Source: Hallella multisaccharivorax DSM 17128 (GTDB lineage Bacteria > Bacteroidota > Bacteroidia > Bacteroidales > Bacteroidaceae). From it: 64,000 nt of DNA. The notes beneath the pieces are model-generated. The model saw only the letters and a program-made list of their open reading frames with translations. It did no database searches and was not told the DNA's origin. Made by a program: the position numbers and the translations under genes. Of this stretch, positions 25,873 through 35,795 are shown piece by piece (position 1 is the stretch's first letter; each line of letters opens with the position of its first letter). Location of the stretch: NCBI RefSeq assembly GCF_000218235.1, contig NZ_GL945017.1, forward strand, positions 2,652,952 through 2,716,951. The letters are read 5' to 3'.

Positions 25873-27843
25873 ATGATGATAACTGAAAGATTAAAGGCAA
25901 TCGTCCTTGCGGCTGGATTGGTGTGGGGCGGCATGGCGACGGCTCAGCCGAAGCTCACGCTCAGACTGGACAAGGCAGACAAAACCGTCAGTCCTACGCT
26001 CTACGGACTGATGACCGAGGAAATCAATTTCTCATACGAGGGTGGTCTCTACGCCCAGCTTATCCGCAACACTTCGTTCAAAGAAGACAAGAACGGGCAG
26101 CAGCCCAACCCGTGGACGCCCTGGAAAACCGGCGGCCCGAAGTTCTGGACGCTCTCTGACACTGTGGCGAGCCACATTGCCATTGAGCTGAACGACGGCA
26201 TCAACCGCGCCAATCCTAAGTCGCTCCGCTGGGACGCTGCCAAGGGCTCGCGTTTGCTCAACGACGGATATTGGGGCTTTCCCGTACGTTCAGGAGAGAA
26301 ATATGAAGGTGCATTCTACGCCAAGACGGCTGGAGACGCACCGGCAAAGCTCACGGTATCGCTCGTCAGTACGGACGGTTCGACGGTCTATGCCGTCACA
26401 ACGGTAGACGGTATCGGCAGAAAGTGGAGCCGTCACACCTTTACGCTCACGGCGCCCGCGTCGGTGAAGGCCACCAAAGATGTGAAATTCTGCGTCACGG
26501 CCGATGAAGCCGGCAAATATTGGCTCACGCGTGTCACCCTCTTCCCGCAGACTTTCAACAACCGTCCCAACGGCATGCGCCGCGACCTCATGCAGATGAT
26601 GTGTGACATGCACCCAAAGTTTCTGCGGTTCCCGGGAGGCAACTATGTTGAAGGCAATGATTTCCGCAACCGTTTCGACTGGAAGCGCACCGTGGGCAAT
26701 CCTGATGAGCGGCCGGGCCATATGAGCCCGTGGGGCTATCCCAGCACCGACGGCATGGGTCTTTTGGAATTTCTGGAGTGGGCCGAGGACGTCGGCGCCG
26801 AGCCGTTGCTGGCAGTCTTTGCCGGCTACACGCTGAGTGGCGACTATGTCACGGGCGACTATGTTGACGGGTTCGTGCGCGATGCCCTGGACGAGATAGA
26901 GTACATCACGGGCGGTCCCGGCACCAACTGGGGCGCACAGCGTGTGCGCGACGGCCATCCCGCGCCTTTCCCGCTCCATTATATAGAGGTGGGCAATGAG
27001 GATTTCTTCGACAAGTCGGGCAGTTATCCCTCACGTTTCAAGAAGTTCTACGACGCCATCAAGGCCCGCTACCCGCAGTTGCAGGTCATCTCCACTGTCG
27101 ATGCCAGGATGATGGAGCGGCAGGCTGCCGAGACGTGCGTGAAGGACGTGAAGTATGACCTCATTGACGAGCACTATTATCGCAACACGGCAGAGATGTA
27201 CCGCGCGTTTCATCAGTACGATGCTTACGACCGCAAGGGTCCGAAGATCTTCTGCGGCGAGTGGGCCTCACGTGAGGGTGAGCCCACCACCAATATGAAT
27301 GCCGCCCTCGGCGACGCTGCCTGGATGGCGGGCATGGAGCGTAACTCTGACATCGTGGTGGCTCATTGCTATGCGCCGCTCTTCGTTAACGTCAACCCTC
27401 ACGGCATGCAGTGGAAGAGCGACCTCATTGGTTACGATGCCCTCACGGCCTACGGTTCGCCGTCCTACTATGCCCAGTGCATGTTTGCAGGCAATGTGGG
27501 TGACAGGATCGTGCCGGTGGAAGTCAACGGCCTGCCCCAGATGAACGTCAACGGATCCAGACTTGACCAGGTCTATTATACTGCTACACGAGAGGCCAGA
27601 ACCGGCAGGGTCTACTTGAAACTGGTCAACGGTGGCAGTACGCCGGTGATGCTTACGGTTGAGCATATCGGTGGCAAGGTCGGTGGCAAGGGTGTCTGGA
27701 CGGTGCTGAAATCAGCCAAACCGGAGGACACCAACAGCATAGACCGTCCCAGAGCCATTGTGCCGGCAACAACAAAGACAAAGACAGGGAAAGCATTCCA
27801 GATAAAATTGGCACCTTATTCTATCAATGTATTGAGCTATTAG
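25873..27843 (+). CDS. Alpha-L-arabinofuranosidase, GH51
   Basis: A 656-residue exported enzyme with signal peptide RLKAIVLAAGLVWGGMATAQ. A first domain (KTVSPTLYGLMTEEINFSYEGGLYAQLI) leads to a carbohydrate-binding-like module (about 90-230) and the TIM barrel. The acid/base is Glu376 in IEVGNEDF and the nucleophile Glu463 in FCGEWAS. GH51 enzymes remove arabinose side chains from arabinoxylan or arabinan. With the upstream GH3 and esterase it fits a hemicellulose-degrading group, but each gene has its own intergenic region. The IS5-family element begins 98 bases downstream. Confidence 0.92.
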   Translation: MMITERLKAIVLAAGLVWGGMATAQPKLTLRLDKADKTVSPTLYGLMTEEINFSYEGGLYAQLIRNTSFKEDKNGQQPNPWTPWKTGGPKFWTLSDTVASHIAIELNDGINRANPKSLRWDAAKGSRLLNDGYWGFPVRSGEKYEGAFYAKTAGDAPAKLTVSLVSTDGSTVYAVTTVDGIGRKWSRHTFTLTAPASVKATKDVKFCVTADEAGKYWLTRVTLFPQTFNNRPNGMRRDLMQMMCDMHPKFLRFPGGNYVEGNDFRNRFDWKRTVGNPDERPGHMSPWGYPSTDGMGLLEFLEWAEDVGAEPLLAVFAGYTLSGDYVTGDYVDGFVRDALDEIEYITGGPGTNWGAQRVRDGHPAPFPLHYIEVGNEDFFDKSGSYPSRFKKFYDAIKARYPQLQVISTVDARMMERQAAETCVKDVKYDLIDEHYYRNTAEMYRAFHQYDAYDRKGPKIFCGEWASREGEPTTNMNAALGDAAWMAGMERNSDIVVAHCYAPLFVNVNPHGMQWKSDLIGYDALTAYGSPSYYAQCMFAGNVGDRIVPVEVNGLPQMNVNGSRLDQVYYTATREARTGRVYLKLVNGGSTPVMLTVEHIGGKVGGKGVWTVLKSAKPEDTNSIDRPRAIVPATTKTKTGKAFQIKLAPYSINVLSY

Positions 27844-28099
27844 TGGATATTGTGGTATTAGCTAACAGCTTGTAACAGTAGTGAACAGATATTCGTTTTG
27901 GTTTTGTTTTTAAGATGATCATTAGTTATTATTGGTATTAAGGTAACTTCTATTAATTCATAAATTCGAGTGGAAGCTATCCCGTCCGAATCTTTCAATC
28001 GGGATTGCCTTCCTCAACAGGGAGGTTCAGCTAGCGATAGAGGTCGTTTATCCACTCATTGACTTGTTGTTTTTGACGATTTGACACGTTTGGGCGCAG

Positions 28100-29218
28100 T
28101 TATCCCTGCACAGAAGCCAGTGCTTCCTTGATAAGGCCAGGCTGGCAACGGCAGAACTGCTCATATCTGAAGATGTTATAGACGAGGTCTGTTAGAGCTG
28201 TGGCGGCAGCGGCGCGGAGCATTCCGATGCTTCTCACGATAGAGCCGTTCATCGCTCCCTCTACGAAGCCGAAGATGTGCTCTATGCGGCATCTCGCCTT
28301 TGACTTCTCGCGGTTGTTCGACTTCTGCTCCTCGGTCAGAGGATGGTTCCTCATGCCTTTCTCGCAGATGATGGGATTCATGCCGTGGTCCTCGACTTCC
28401 TGGTCCTTCCCGACATAGCCTGCATCCAGATAGAGATCCTGTCCTTTGTCCTTGTCTTCCAAGAGCTGACCGACAACCTTTGAGTCATGGACATTGGCGG
28501 ATGTTGTGAAGTGCTTTTCGATGAGCTTGGTCTTCTTGTCTGCCTTGACATGGTCCTTGTAGCCGTAGTGAACCTCACCGCGCTTCTTTGTCCAGCGGGC
28601 TTCTATGTCCTTGTGGGACTTGACGTAGCGCTTGTGCTTCCTCTCTTTTGCAGTGTCCCCATCCTCGGGATTCCAGAGCTCATCGCCCCGGCCTTCCTTG
28701 ATGGTCTTGTTCACCTCGCGGGAGTTGCGCTGCTTGGGAGCCTCTACGAACGTGGCATCGATGATCTTGCCTTCGTTGAAGGAAAGTCCCTTCTGGTCAA
28801 GAAAGGCACGGAACTCATCAAACAGCTTGTCGAATGTGCCGTTCTTGCAGAGCTTCTCCTTGCATGCCCACACCGTCTTCTCGTCAGGAACCTCAGCCAC
28901 AGTATGGATGCCAAGGAACTGGCGGAAACTGGTACGGTCGACTATCTGGAACTCTATCTGGTGGTCGCCCAAGCCATAATAACGTTGAAGGAATATGACT
29001 TTGAACATCAACACTACATCAATGGGCTTGCGGCCGGCCTGGGACTTGCATTCCTTGGTCAGCAGGGCCTCTTCCAGTATCGGGCGGAACATTTCGAAGT
29101 CGACGAGCTTCGAGAGGCGCTCAAGGGGATTTCCGAGTTTGGACAATGCGTCTAAGGTGAACTCCTCCTCAAAGAGGCTCTCACTCATCGGCTCGCGGTA
29201 TATGGTTTCCTTCTGCAT
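28100..29218 (-). CDS. IS5-family transposase
   Basis: A 372-residue DDE transposase. An N-terminal helical domain (GRKPIDVVLMFKVIFLQRYYG; DUF772 type) binds DNA. The catalytic triad is likely Asp154 (IIDATFVEA), Asp265 (LYLDAGYVG) and Glu313 (RCRIEHIFGF). The gene is full length with no frameshift, so it could act on both copies of the element. The start follows the insertion sequence's own promoter by 22 bases. Confidence 0.94.
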   Translation of the reverse strand: MQKETIYREPMSESLFEEEFTLDALSKLGNPLERLSKLVDFEMFRPILEEALLTKECKSQAGRKPIDVVLMFKVIFLQRYYGLGDHQIEFQIVDRTSFRQFLGIHTVAEVPDEKTVWACKEKLCKNGTFDKLFDEFRAFLDQKGLSFNEGKIIDATFVEAPKQRNSREVNKTIKEGRGDELWNPEDGDTAKERKHKRYVKSHKDIEARWTKKRGEVHYGYKDHVKADKKTKLIEKHFTTSANVHDSKVVGQLLEDKDKGQDLYLDAGYVGKDQEVEDHGMNPIICEKGMRNHPLTEEQKSNNREKSKARCRIEHIFGFVEGAMNGSIVRSIGMLRAAAATALTDLVYNIFRYEQFCRCQPGLIKEALASVQG

Positions 29219-29239
29219 GATTTCGTCTGTTCCTACTTA

Positions 29240-29271
29240 CAAAGGTGCGAAATTTTGTCGAGATATACAAA
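29240..29271 (-). promoter_or_regulatory. Transposase promoter in the intact IS copy
   Basis: On the minus strand TTTG (29271-29268), a 20-bp spacer and CACCTTTG (29247-29240), close to TTTG/TAnnTTTG. It points into the transposase and away from the ECF sigma gene. Confidence 0.6.
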
Positions 29272-29385
29272 TAAAACATTGATAATTAATGAGTAAATTT
29301 ATAGAACATCCCTTCATTTTTTTCATGTTGCTGTCATACTTTTTTGCCGGCAAATACTATACATTAATAGTTAACCTTCATCCGA

Positions 29386-29913
29386 ATGATAAATAAGCAA
29401 GTTATAAACGGACTGAGAAATGGCAGCCGCAGCCATTTTGAGACTATTTACCACCTATATAATGGGTGGGTTTATAATTTTGTTTTCTCCCTTGTGAAGG
29501 ACGCCGCGGTGAGCCAAGACATTACGCAAGATGTGTTCTTGCAACTATGGAACTATCGGGAGCATCTTGAAGATGATAATAATTTTGAGGGTTATCTCTT
29601 CCGCATCACCCGCAACATGGTGTTCCAGTACATACGCAGGGAGCTTCTCAGGCAACAATATCTGAAGCGACTCGCACAGGAAAAACAGAAAACGGAGAAT
29701 GTGGAGAAGGCCATCGACCAGTCGTTGATGGAGGACTACATCCTCAAACTCACGGAGCATCTGCCCGACGCCCGCAAGAATATATTGCTGCTTTACTGGA
29801 AATCGGGACTCACCTATAAGGAAATCGCCGAGCGGCTCTCTATCTCTGAGAAAACCGTGGCCACCCAAGTGCAGCGTTCTCTCAAGTACTTTAAATCCAG
29901 AATGGACTCATAA
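29386..29913 (+). CDS. ECF-type RNA polymerase sigma factor
   Basis: A 175-residue extracytoplasmic-function sigma factor. Region 2 (ETIYHLYNGWVYNFVFSLVKDAAVSQDITQDVFLQLW) binds RNA polymerase and the -10 region. Region 4 carries the helix-turn-helix LTYKEIAERLSISEKTVATQVQRSLKYF. Downstream are FecR and an STN-bearing SusC, so it very likely switches on this glycan locus in response to transported sugar. The IS end lies only 73 bp upstream, so the native control region may have been cut or replaced. Confidence 0.94.
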   Translation: MINKQVINGLRNGSRSHFETIYHLYNGWVYNFVFSLVKDAAVSQDITQDVFLQLWNYREHLEDDNNFEGYLFRITRNMVFQYIRRELLRQQYLKRLAQEKQKTENVEKAIDQSLMEDYILKLTEHLPDARKNILLLYWKSGLTYKEIAERLSISEKTVATQVQRSLKYFKSRMDS

Positions 29914-29983
29914 GCCATGAATCCTGCGTGAGACGCAGGCTGTGGAATAGCTTTTCAAACGTAGAACAATCAAAAGATTTGTC

Positions 29984-30970
29984 ATGAAATACCAAAGATA
30001 TCGCCCCCTGATAGAGAAACTCTTCAAACGCCAACTCACGTCGCAGCAAGCGGAGGAACTTGACGAATGGCTCGATCATCCCGAGGCCAATGAAGGTTTT
30101 GACGACATGTGCCACACGCTGTGGGTCAACACGCCGACTGCGGCCAATGACACAGTGGAGTCGGCTATGCTCACCAATATCATGGCCAACATCGACAACA
30201 CGGTGGTGGAACAGAAGCCACAGCGTTTTAATTTCTACAAGATAGCGGCCATAGGGCTCCTCTTGGTGACCTTGGGAATGGGTGGTTATGTTTATAACAC
30301 ACGCAGCGCCATGGCTGACAGAGTGGCCGAGGTGGTGGAAAACAAGGTGGAAAAGGGGAAGAAAGCCCAACTCACGCTGCCTGATGGCACCCGGGTGTGG
30401 CTCAATTCTTATAGTAGTCTCACCTATAATGGGGCCTACAACATGGATGAGCGAGTGGTGAAACTAAGTGGTGAGGCCTATTTTGAGGTGGCGAAGAACA
30501 AGGACAAACCTTTCATCGTGGATTGTGGAGGTGTCAATGTGGAAGCGTTGGGCACCACATTCAACGTGAAAGCCTATCCCACGGACTCTACCTTGACCAC
30601 CACGTTGATGGAAGGAAGAGTGCGGGTGTCGGATAAAAAGTCGGGCATCATCCTCGAACCCAACCAGCAACTCATTTATAATAAGAAGTCGAATACTTTT
30701 GCCGTGGCGCAGGTGGACAACCTCAATGAGGCTGATTTCTGGAAGAAGAATATCCTCTACTTCAACGCCACGACGCTTGCCGACATAGCTAAGACCATCG
30801 AACGCATGTATGATGTGAAGATAGTCTTTAGTTCTAATGACCTAGCCGAGGCCACCTTCTCGGGTACCATTCGCAATAATAGCCTTGAAAACGTGTTCCA
30901 TGTCATCAGCCTTACCTATCCGCTGACCTATGAGGTGCACGACAATACCATCTACTTGAGGCGTAAGTAG
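29984..30970 (+). CDS. FecR-type anti-sigma factor
   Basis: A 328-residue inner-membrane regulator. A cytoplasmic N-terminus (about 1-85, EELDEWLDHPEANEGFDDM) would hold the sigma factor. One membrane helix follows (IAAIGLLLVTLGMGGYVYN, about 87-105). The periplasmic FecR domain contains TLPDGTRVWLNSYSSLTY and KPFIVDCGGVNVEALGTTFNVKAY, then a short C-terminal DUF4974-like domain (NATTLADIAKTIERMYDVKI) that contacts the transporter's STN domain. The gene starts 70 bases after the sigma gene. Confidence 0.94.
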   Translation: MKYQRYRPLIEKLFKRQLTSQQAEELDEWLDHPEANEGFDDMCHTLWVNTPTAANDTVESAMLTNIMANIDNTVVEQKPQRFNFYKIAAIGLLLVTLGMGGYVYNTRSAMADRVAEVVENKVEKGKKAQLTLPDGTRVWLNSYSSLTYNGAYNMDERVVKLSGEAYFEVAKNKDKPFIVDCGGVNVEALGTTFNVKAYPTDSTLTTTLMEGRVRVSDKKSGIILEPNQQLIYNKKSNTFAVAQVDNLNEADFWKKNILYFNATTLADIAKTIERMYDVKIVFSSNDLAEATFSGTIRNNSLENVFHVISLTYPLTYEVHDNTIYLRRK

Positions 30971-31034
30971 TGGCGCCGAGGGCTTTTCCTAAAGCAATAA
31001 AAACCTTATACCATATATTATTAACCTTTATTTT

Positions 31035-34000
31035 ATGAAGATGCATTATTCTAATTGGAAGAGAAAATGTATAGTCAGTGCTTATCTCGCCATGGTGGCA
31101 CTGTTGCCATTGAATGCCCAGGTGACGTTCAAGGCGCAAAACCAGACTATACAACAGGTGCTGCAACAGATTGAACGCAAGGCTGGTTACAGTATTTTTT
31201 ATAATGACAAACTGCCTGGACTCAAGCAGAAAGTCAACTTCACGGCGAACAATGAGCCCATTGAGAAGGTGATGAGCCGTTTGCTGCAAGCCACCGACAT
31301 TGACTATCGCATAGAGGCTGGCAAGCAGATTGTGCTGACGTGGCGTGTGAAAAAGAGCACGACAGTTCCCCAGCGCAAGCAGGTGAAAGGTGTTGTCAAG
31401 GACGCCAAAGGTGAGCCACTCATTGGCGTCAGTGTGACGATTGAGGGCACCAACAATGGCACCGTGACCGATGTGGATGGTCGCTATCAGCTCGAGGTCG
31501 CCCCGGGAGCACAGTTGCACTATTCCTATGTGGGCTTTCAAAGCCAAAAGCTTCGTGTGAGCAGCGGTGAAACTTATAATGTTGTGCTCCATGAAGATAA
31601 TACGCTGCTCGATGAGGTGGTTGTTGTGGGCTATGGCTCGATGAAACGCAAGGATATCACCACGGCCGTTTCTGTGGTGTCAACGAAAGATCTTGACGAG
31701 CGTCCGCTCATGTCGGCGGCGCAAGCCATACAGGGCAAGGCCGCCGGTATTCAGGTGGTGCAGCCTTCTGGAGCCCCCGGCACAGGACTGAGTATCAGGG
31801 TGCGTGGCGCGACGTCGGTACAAGCTTCCAACGAACCGCTCTATGTGGTGGACGGTATGCCCACTGATAATATTTCAGACATCAGTCCTAATGATATTGA
31901 AACAATGCAAGTGCTCAAGGATGCCTCATCGGCAGCCATCTATGGTGCCCGTGCCGCCAACGGTGTTGTGCTGATAACGACGAAGCGTGGTGTGGCCGGC
32001 ACCCCTCGTGTGAAGTTGAGTTCTTATGCTGGTTTTTCCGTTTTGGGTCGCAAACTCGATGCCCTCAACACAGAGGAGTACAAGGAGTTGATGGCTGATT
32101 TGAAGAAAGTGTCCAATGTGGCGCCCTCCATTCCCGAGACCGAGCACCGCTATACCGATTGGACTGACTTGTTTTTCAAGACGGGTATAGAGCAAAACTA
32201 TCAATTGTCATTGCAGAATGGCAGTGAGAAACTGCAATATTTCATTTCCGGAGGCTATACCGACCAAGAAGGAATCGTGGAGAAGTCTCACTTCAAACGT
32301 TATAATTTCCGTGCCAACATCGACAGTAAGCAGACCAAATGGCTCGATCTGTCGCTCAATTTCTCCTATGCGCATACCGATGGACAGTGGGTTCGGGAGA
32401 GCAGTAGTTCCATGAGAGCAGGCTCCATCCTGTCGGTTATCAACACTCCCCCTTTCATGCAGAAGTGGGACAGCACCCATCCTGATTGGTATGATGAGCA
32501 GGCCTATGGCTCACGCATCTTGAATCCGTTGGCAGCCAATGCGGCTGATAACCAGACGGGAACCGACTATGTGAAGGGCGCTTTCGGCGCTACTCTTCAT
32601 ATAGCCAAAGGTTTGACATGGAAAACAACCTTCGGAATAGACCTTAACAATGAGCGATGGAACTATTATCTTGACCCGACATCGACCTCTGACGGCCGCT
32701 CCACAAAGGGACGGGTCGAGGAAAGCAGCTCAAGAAACTTTGAATGGCTCTTGGAAAACATACTGACCTATGATGTTTCGTTCGATAAGCACAACTTGTC
32801 GCTCATGGGTGGTGCCACACAACAGCACGCCCAATACAAAGGATCATGGATGGCAGGCTTCGACCTTTCCGAATCCTATCCCGACATACACAACATGGCA
32901 GCGGCCAATCAGATTGATAAGGACGCCACCGGAGCAGGTGCCTCAGCATGGTCGTTGTCTTCTTTCTTGGGTCGTGTGGCCTATAATTACGATAGCAAGT
33001 ATCTGTTGACGATGAACTTCCGTGCGGATGGTTCGTCACGTTTTGCCAGAGGTCACCGCTGGGGCGTGTTCCCCTCCGTGTCAGCAGGTTGGCGTTTTTC
33101 AGAAGAACCCTTTATGAAAGGCTTGAAAAACATAGTGGATGATGCCAAATTTCGTGTGAGCTGGGGTATGAACGGTAACCAAGGAGGCATAGGAAACTAC
33201 TCTTATTTAGCGAGAATGAGCGTGAGCAAGGTGGCGCCTACGGCCGACAACCTCTATCCAGGGTTGGCCATTACGGCCAGCACAGCCGCCAACAAGGAAC
33301 TGACATGGGAGAAAACAGCCCAATGGAATATGGGTCTTGACCTCACGATGTGGAACGGCAGACTTATTTTCTCGGCCGATGCTTATTATAAGAAGACCAC
33401 TGACTTGCTGCTCACCGTAAGCCTTCCCGACTATGTGAACCTGCCAGGAGGCATCACTCGTAATGATGGACAGATGGTGAACAAAGGTGTGGAATTCAAT
33501 CTTTCGTCTCAAAACATCAAGGGAAAGTTCCAATGGAACACCGATTTCAATATTTCATTCAATAAGAACCGCCTCACCAAACTTGGTCTCAACAAGATTT
33601 ATTACTATGGAGAAATGTATGAGACAAAGGAACCAGCCATCATTCTGAAAGAAGGACTGCCTTTAGGTTCTTTCTTTGGATATGTTTCCAAGGGTGTGGA
33701 CCCAGAGACTGGCGACATCATTTATGAGGATTTCAACGACAATGGTATCACCGACCCAGGCGACCGCACCATCATTGGCAGTGCCCAACCTGATTTCACT
33801 TATGGTATGACCAACACTTTGAGTTACAAAGGCTTCAGTTTGTCGCTCTTCCTACAGGGCAGTCAGGGCAACGATATCTATAATGCTACCCGTATAGACA
33901 CTGAGGGAATGATGGATTTCCGCAACCAGTCGAAGGCCGTGCTCGACCGTTGGCGCAGACCAGGCATGGTGACCGATATTCCTCGGGTGGGCAATGATGA

Positions 34001-34280
34001 GAACATACACAACTCCACACGCTTCGTGGAGGACGGTTCTTATCTACGACTCAAGACCGCCACTTTGTCCTATTCATTCGACAAGCGGCTGATAGGCCGA
34101 TGGGGACTTGCCAAACTTCAGCTCTATGTTACCGGTCAAAACCTTTTGACACTGACCAAGTACTCTGGCTACGATCCCGAAGTGAATGCCTATGGCTCCA
34201 ATGCCGTGCAGCTTGGCATTGACTATGGCACTTATCCACAGTCGAAAGCTGTTATCTTCGGATTGAATGTTGAATTTTAA
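31035..34280 (+). CDS. SusC-type TonB-dependent transducer with STN domain
   Basis: A 1081-residue outer-membrane transporter. A signal peptide (IVSAYLAMVALLPLNAQ) is followed by an STN domain (about 30-100, AQNQTIQQVLQQIERKAGYSI ... IDYRIEAGKQIVLTW), a carboxypeptidase-D-like domain (about 116-195), the TonB box and plug (DEVVVVGYGSMKRKDITTAVSVV), then the barrel. The STN domain signals occupied transporter to FecR. Context suggests GlcNAc- or GalNAc-rich glycans as substrate. The SusD gene follows after 12 bases. Confidence 0.95.
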   Translation: MKMHYSNWKRKCIVSAYLAMVALLPLNAQVTFKAQNQTIQQVLQQIERKAGYSIFYNDKLPGLKQKVNFTANNEPIEKVMSRLLQATDIDYRIEAGKQIVLTWRVKKSTTVPQRKQVKGVVKDAKGEPLIGVSVTIEGTNNGTVTDVDGRYQLEVAPGAQLHYSYVGFQSQKLRVSSGETYNVVLHEDNTLLDEVVVVGYGSMKRKDITTAVSVVSTKDLDERPLMSAAQAIQGKAAGIQVVQPSGAPGTGLSIRVRGATSVQASNEPLYVVDGMPTDNISDISPNDIETMQVLKDASSAAIYGARAANGVVLITTKRGVAGTPRVKLSSYAGFSVLGRKLDALNTEEYKELMADLKKVSNVAPSIPETEHRYTDWTDLFFKTGIEQNYQLSLQNGSEKLQYFISGGYTDQEGIVEKSHFKRYNFRANIDSKQTKWLDLSLNFSYAHTDGQWVRESSSSMRAGSILSVINTPPFMQKWDSTHPDWYDEQAYGSRILNPLAANAADNQTGTDYVKGAFGATLHIAKGLTWKTTFGIDLNNERWNYYLDPTSTSDGRSTKGRVEESSSRNFEWLLENILTYDVSFDKHNLSLMGGATQQHAQYKGSWMAGFDLSESYPDIHNMAAANQIDKDATGAGASAWSLSSFLGRVAYNYDSKYLLTMNFRADGSSRFARGHRWGVFPSVSAGWRFSEEPFMKGLKNIVDDAKFRVSWGMNGNQGGIGNYSYLARMSVSKVAPTADNLYPGLAITASTAANKELTWEKTAQWNMGLDLTMWNGRLIFSADAYYKKTTDLLLTVSLPDYVNLPGGITRNDGQMVNKGVEFNLSSQNIKGKFQWNTDFNISFNKNRLTKLGLNKIYYYGEMYETKEPAIILKEGLPLGSFFGYVSKGVDPETGDIIYEDFNDNGITDPGDRTIIGSAQPDFTYGMTNTLSYKGFSLSLFLQGSQGNDIYNATRIDTEGMMDFRNQSKAVLDRWRRPGMVTDIPRVGNDENIHNSTRFVEDGSYLRLKTATLSYSFDKRLIGRWGLAKLQLYVTGQNLLTLTKYSGYDPEVNAYGSNAVQLGIDYGTYPQSKAVIFGLNVEF

Positions 34281-34292
34281 AACACTAAAACG

Positions 34293-35765
34293 ATGAAAAC
34301 AAATAGAATATATATGGCCGGTGTGCTCTTCGGAGGGCTGTTGTTGGCGTCATGCAATGACTTTTTGGAGGAGCGTCCGCAGTCTGATTTCACGGCCGAA
34401 GCCACTGTTAGCGACAGTATCGTCTCGAAATATAACACCATTGCCGATGCCCGTGCGGAATTGCAGGGAGCTTACAACAGTTTCAAGAATGATATTTTCC
34501 AACAAGAAAACTACATGATCAACGATGTGCAGTCGGATAATTGCTATGTAGGTGGTGATGGTACGAATGAGGCGGCGGTAGATATTTTCAAGCTTTCAGC
34601 CACCAATGCCAAGGTAGCGCTGGTGTGGTCGCAGTATATGGCCATGGCGGGCAATGCCACGAATGTCATTGAGAACGTGCGATTGATGAAGGGAGGAGCT
34701 TCCGACAAAGGGCTTCAAGAGGTGATGGCTGAGGCTAAGTTCATTCGTGCTTGGGCCCTTTTCGATATGGTTCGCCTCTATGGCGACCTGCCATTGGTGC
34801 TGCAGCTCATCCCCACCATTACTGCCGAGAATCTTGACACTTGGTATCCTGTGATGTATCCCAAGCGTAGCAGCGTGGAAGAAGTGTATCAGCAGATATT
34901 CAAGGACTTGGACGCTACAACCATTGCGGCCCTTCCTTCCAAGAACGCTGGTGCGTTCCAAGCCACCAAGGGTGCCGCTTATGGCTTGTTGGCCAAGGTC
35001 TATGCCACCTACAAAGCCAAGGGTGATCGCGATTATAAGAAGGTGGTGGAATATTGTGACAAGGTGATGGCGCAGGGCTATCAGCTTGTAGGCAACTTCG
35101 ATGACCTGTGGAATCCGGATAATAAGTTCACCAGTGAGAGCATTTTTGAGGTGTATTACACCACGGAATCCCCCAACTGGGCCTATTGGACGTTGCTGAA
35201 GGAAGATGACGGTTCGGTTACTTGGCGTCGCTACTGCACCCCTACCCATGAGCTCGTGAGCAAGTTTCTCCCCAATGATAAGCGTTTTGCGGCCAGCATA
35301 CAGTGGAAGAAGGCACCTTATGATGCTTATTGGAATGCCGACAACTATCCTTTCTCCTATAAAATCAGGGAGAAAAACTCCGACATCATCCTCATGCGCT
35401 TGGCTGATATCATGCTGCTCAAGGCCGAGGCCCTTGTGGAACTTGGGCAGACAGCCGAGGCCATCGGCATTGTCAACAAGATTAGGGAGCGTGCCGGCCT
35501 TTCCTCTAATTTGCTGAACACCGCTATGCCCCAGGCCGAGGCACGCAAAGCGGTGGAAAACGAGCGCCAACTTGAGCTCTACATGGAGGGCCAGCGCTGG
35601 TATGACCTGTTGAGAAACGACCGCGCACTCGAGGTGATGAGAGTCCATAAGGACCGGAATGGCAACCGACTCTTCCCCGACTTGAAGTCATTTAGGGTGC
35701 TGTGGCCCGTGCCGCAAAGCGAATTGGACAAGAATACCAACCTGAAACAGAACGAAGGTTATTAA
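34293..35765 (+). CDS. SusD family surface glycan-binding lipoprotein
   Basis: A 490-residue lipoprotein with lipobox LASC (Cys21). The family's N-terminal SusD-like fold is seen in CNDFLEERPQSDF and AKFIRAWALFDMVRLYGDLPLVL, with the C-terminal SusD domain around LMRLADIMLLKAEALVELGQ and ENERQLELYMEGQRWYDLLR. It partners the SusC just upstream and would deliver host- or diet-derived amino-sugar glycans. The gene after it starts 30 bases on. Confidence 0.94.
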   Translation: MKTNRIYMAGVLFGGLLLASCNDFLEERPQSDFTAEATVSDSIVSKYNTIADARAELQGAYNSFKNDIFQQENYMINDVQSDNCYVGGDGTNEAAVDIFKLSATNAKVALVWSQYMAMAGNATNVIENVRLMKGGASDKGLQEVMAEAKFIRAWALFDMVRLYGDLPLVLQLIPTITAENLDTWYPVMYPKRSSVEEVYQQIFKDLDATTIAALPSKNAGAFQATKGAAYGLLAKVYATYKAKGDRDYKKVVEYCDKVMAQGYQLVGNFDDLWNPDNKFTSESIFEVYYTTESPNWAYWTLLKEDDGSVTWRRYCTPTHELVSKFLPNDKRFAASIQWKKAPYDAYWNADNYPFSYKIREKNSDIILMRLADIMLLKAEALVELGQTAEAIGIVNKIRERAGLSSNLLNTAMPQAEARKAVENERQLELYMEGQRWYDLLRNDRALEVMRVHKDRNGNRLFPDLKSFRVLWPVPQSELDKNTNLKQNEGY

Positions 35766-35795
35766 ACAACAATTATCCCCTAACACTGAAATCAC

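Larger units (their letters stand above)
27942..29312 (-). mobile_element. IS5-family insertion sequence, intact copy
   Basis: About 1371 bp, recognised by comparing with the second copy at 46 kb, with which it is nearly identical. Ends share GG(T/G)A..TTCTAT(T/A)AATT as imperfect terminal repeats. It carries one transposase and its own promoter. Flanking bases here are TTAA on the left and TTCA on the right, so a clean target duplication is not seen and the end coordinates may be off by one or two bases. Confidence 0.88.
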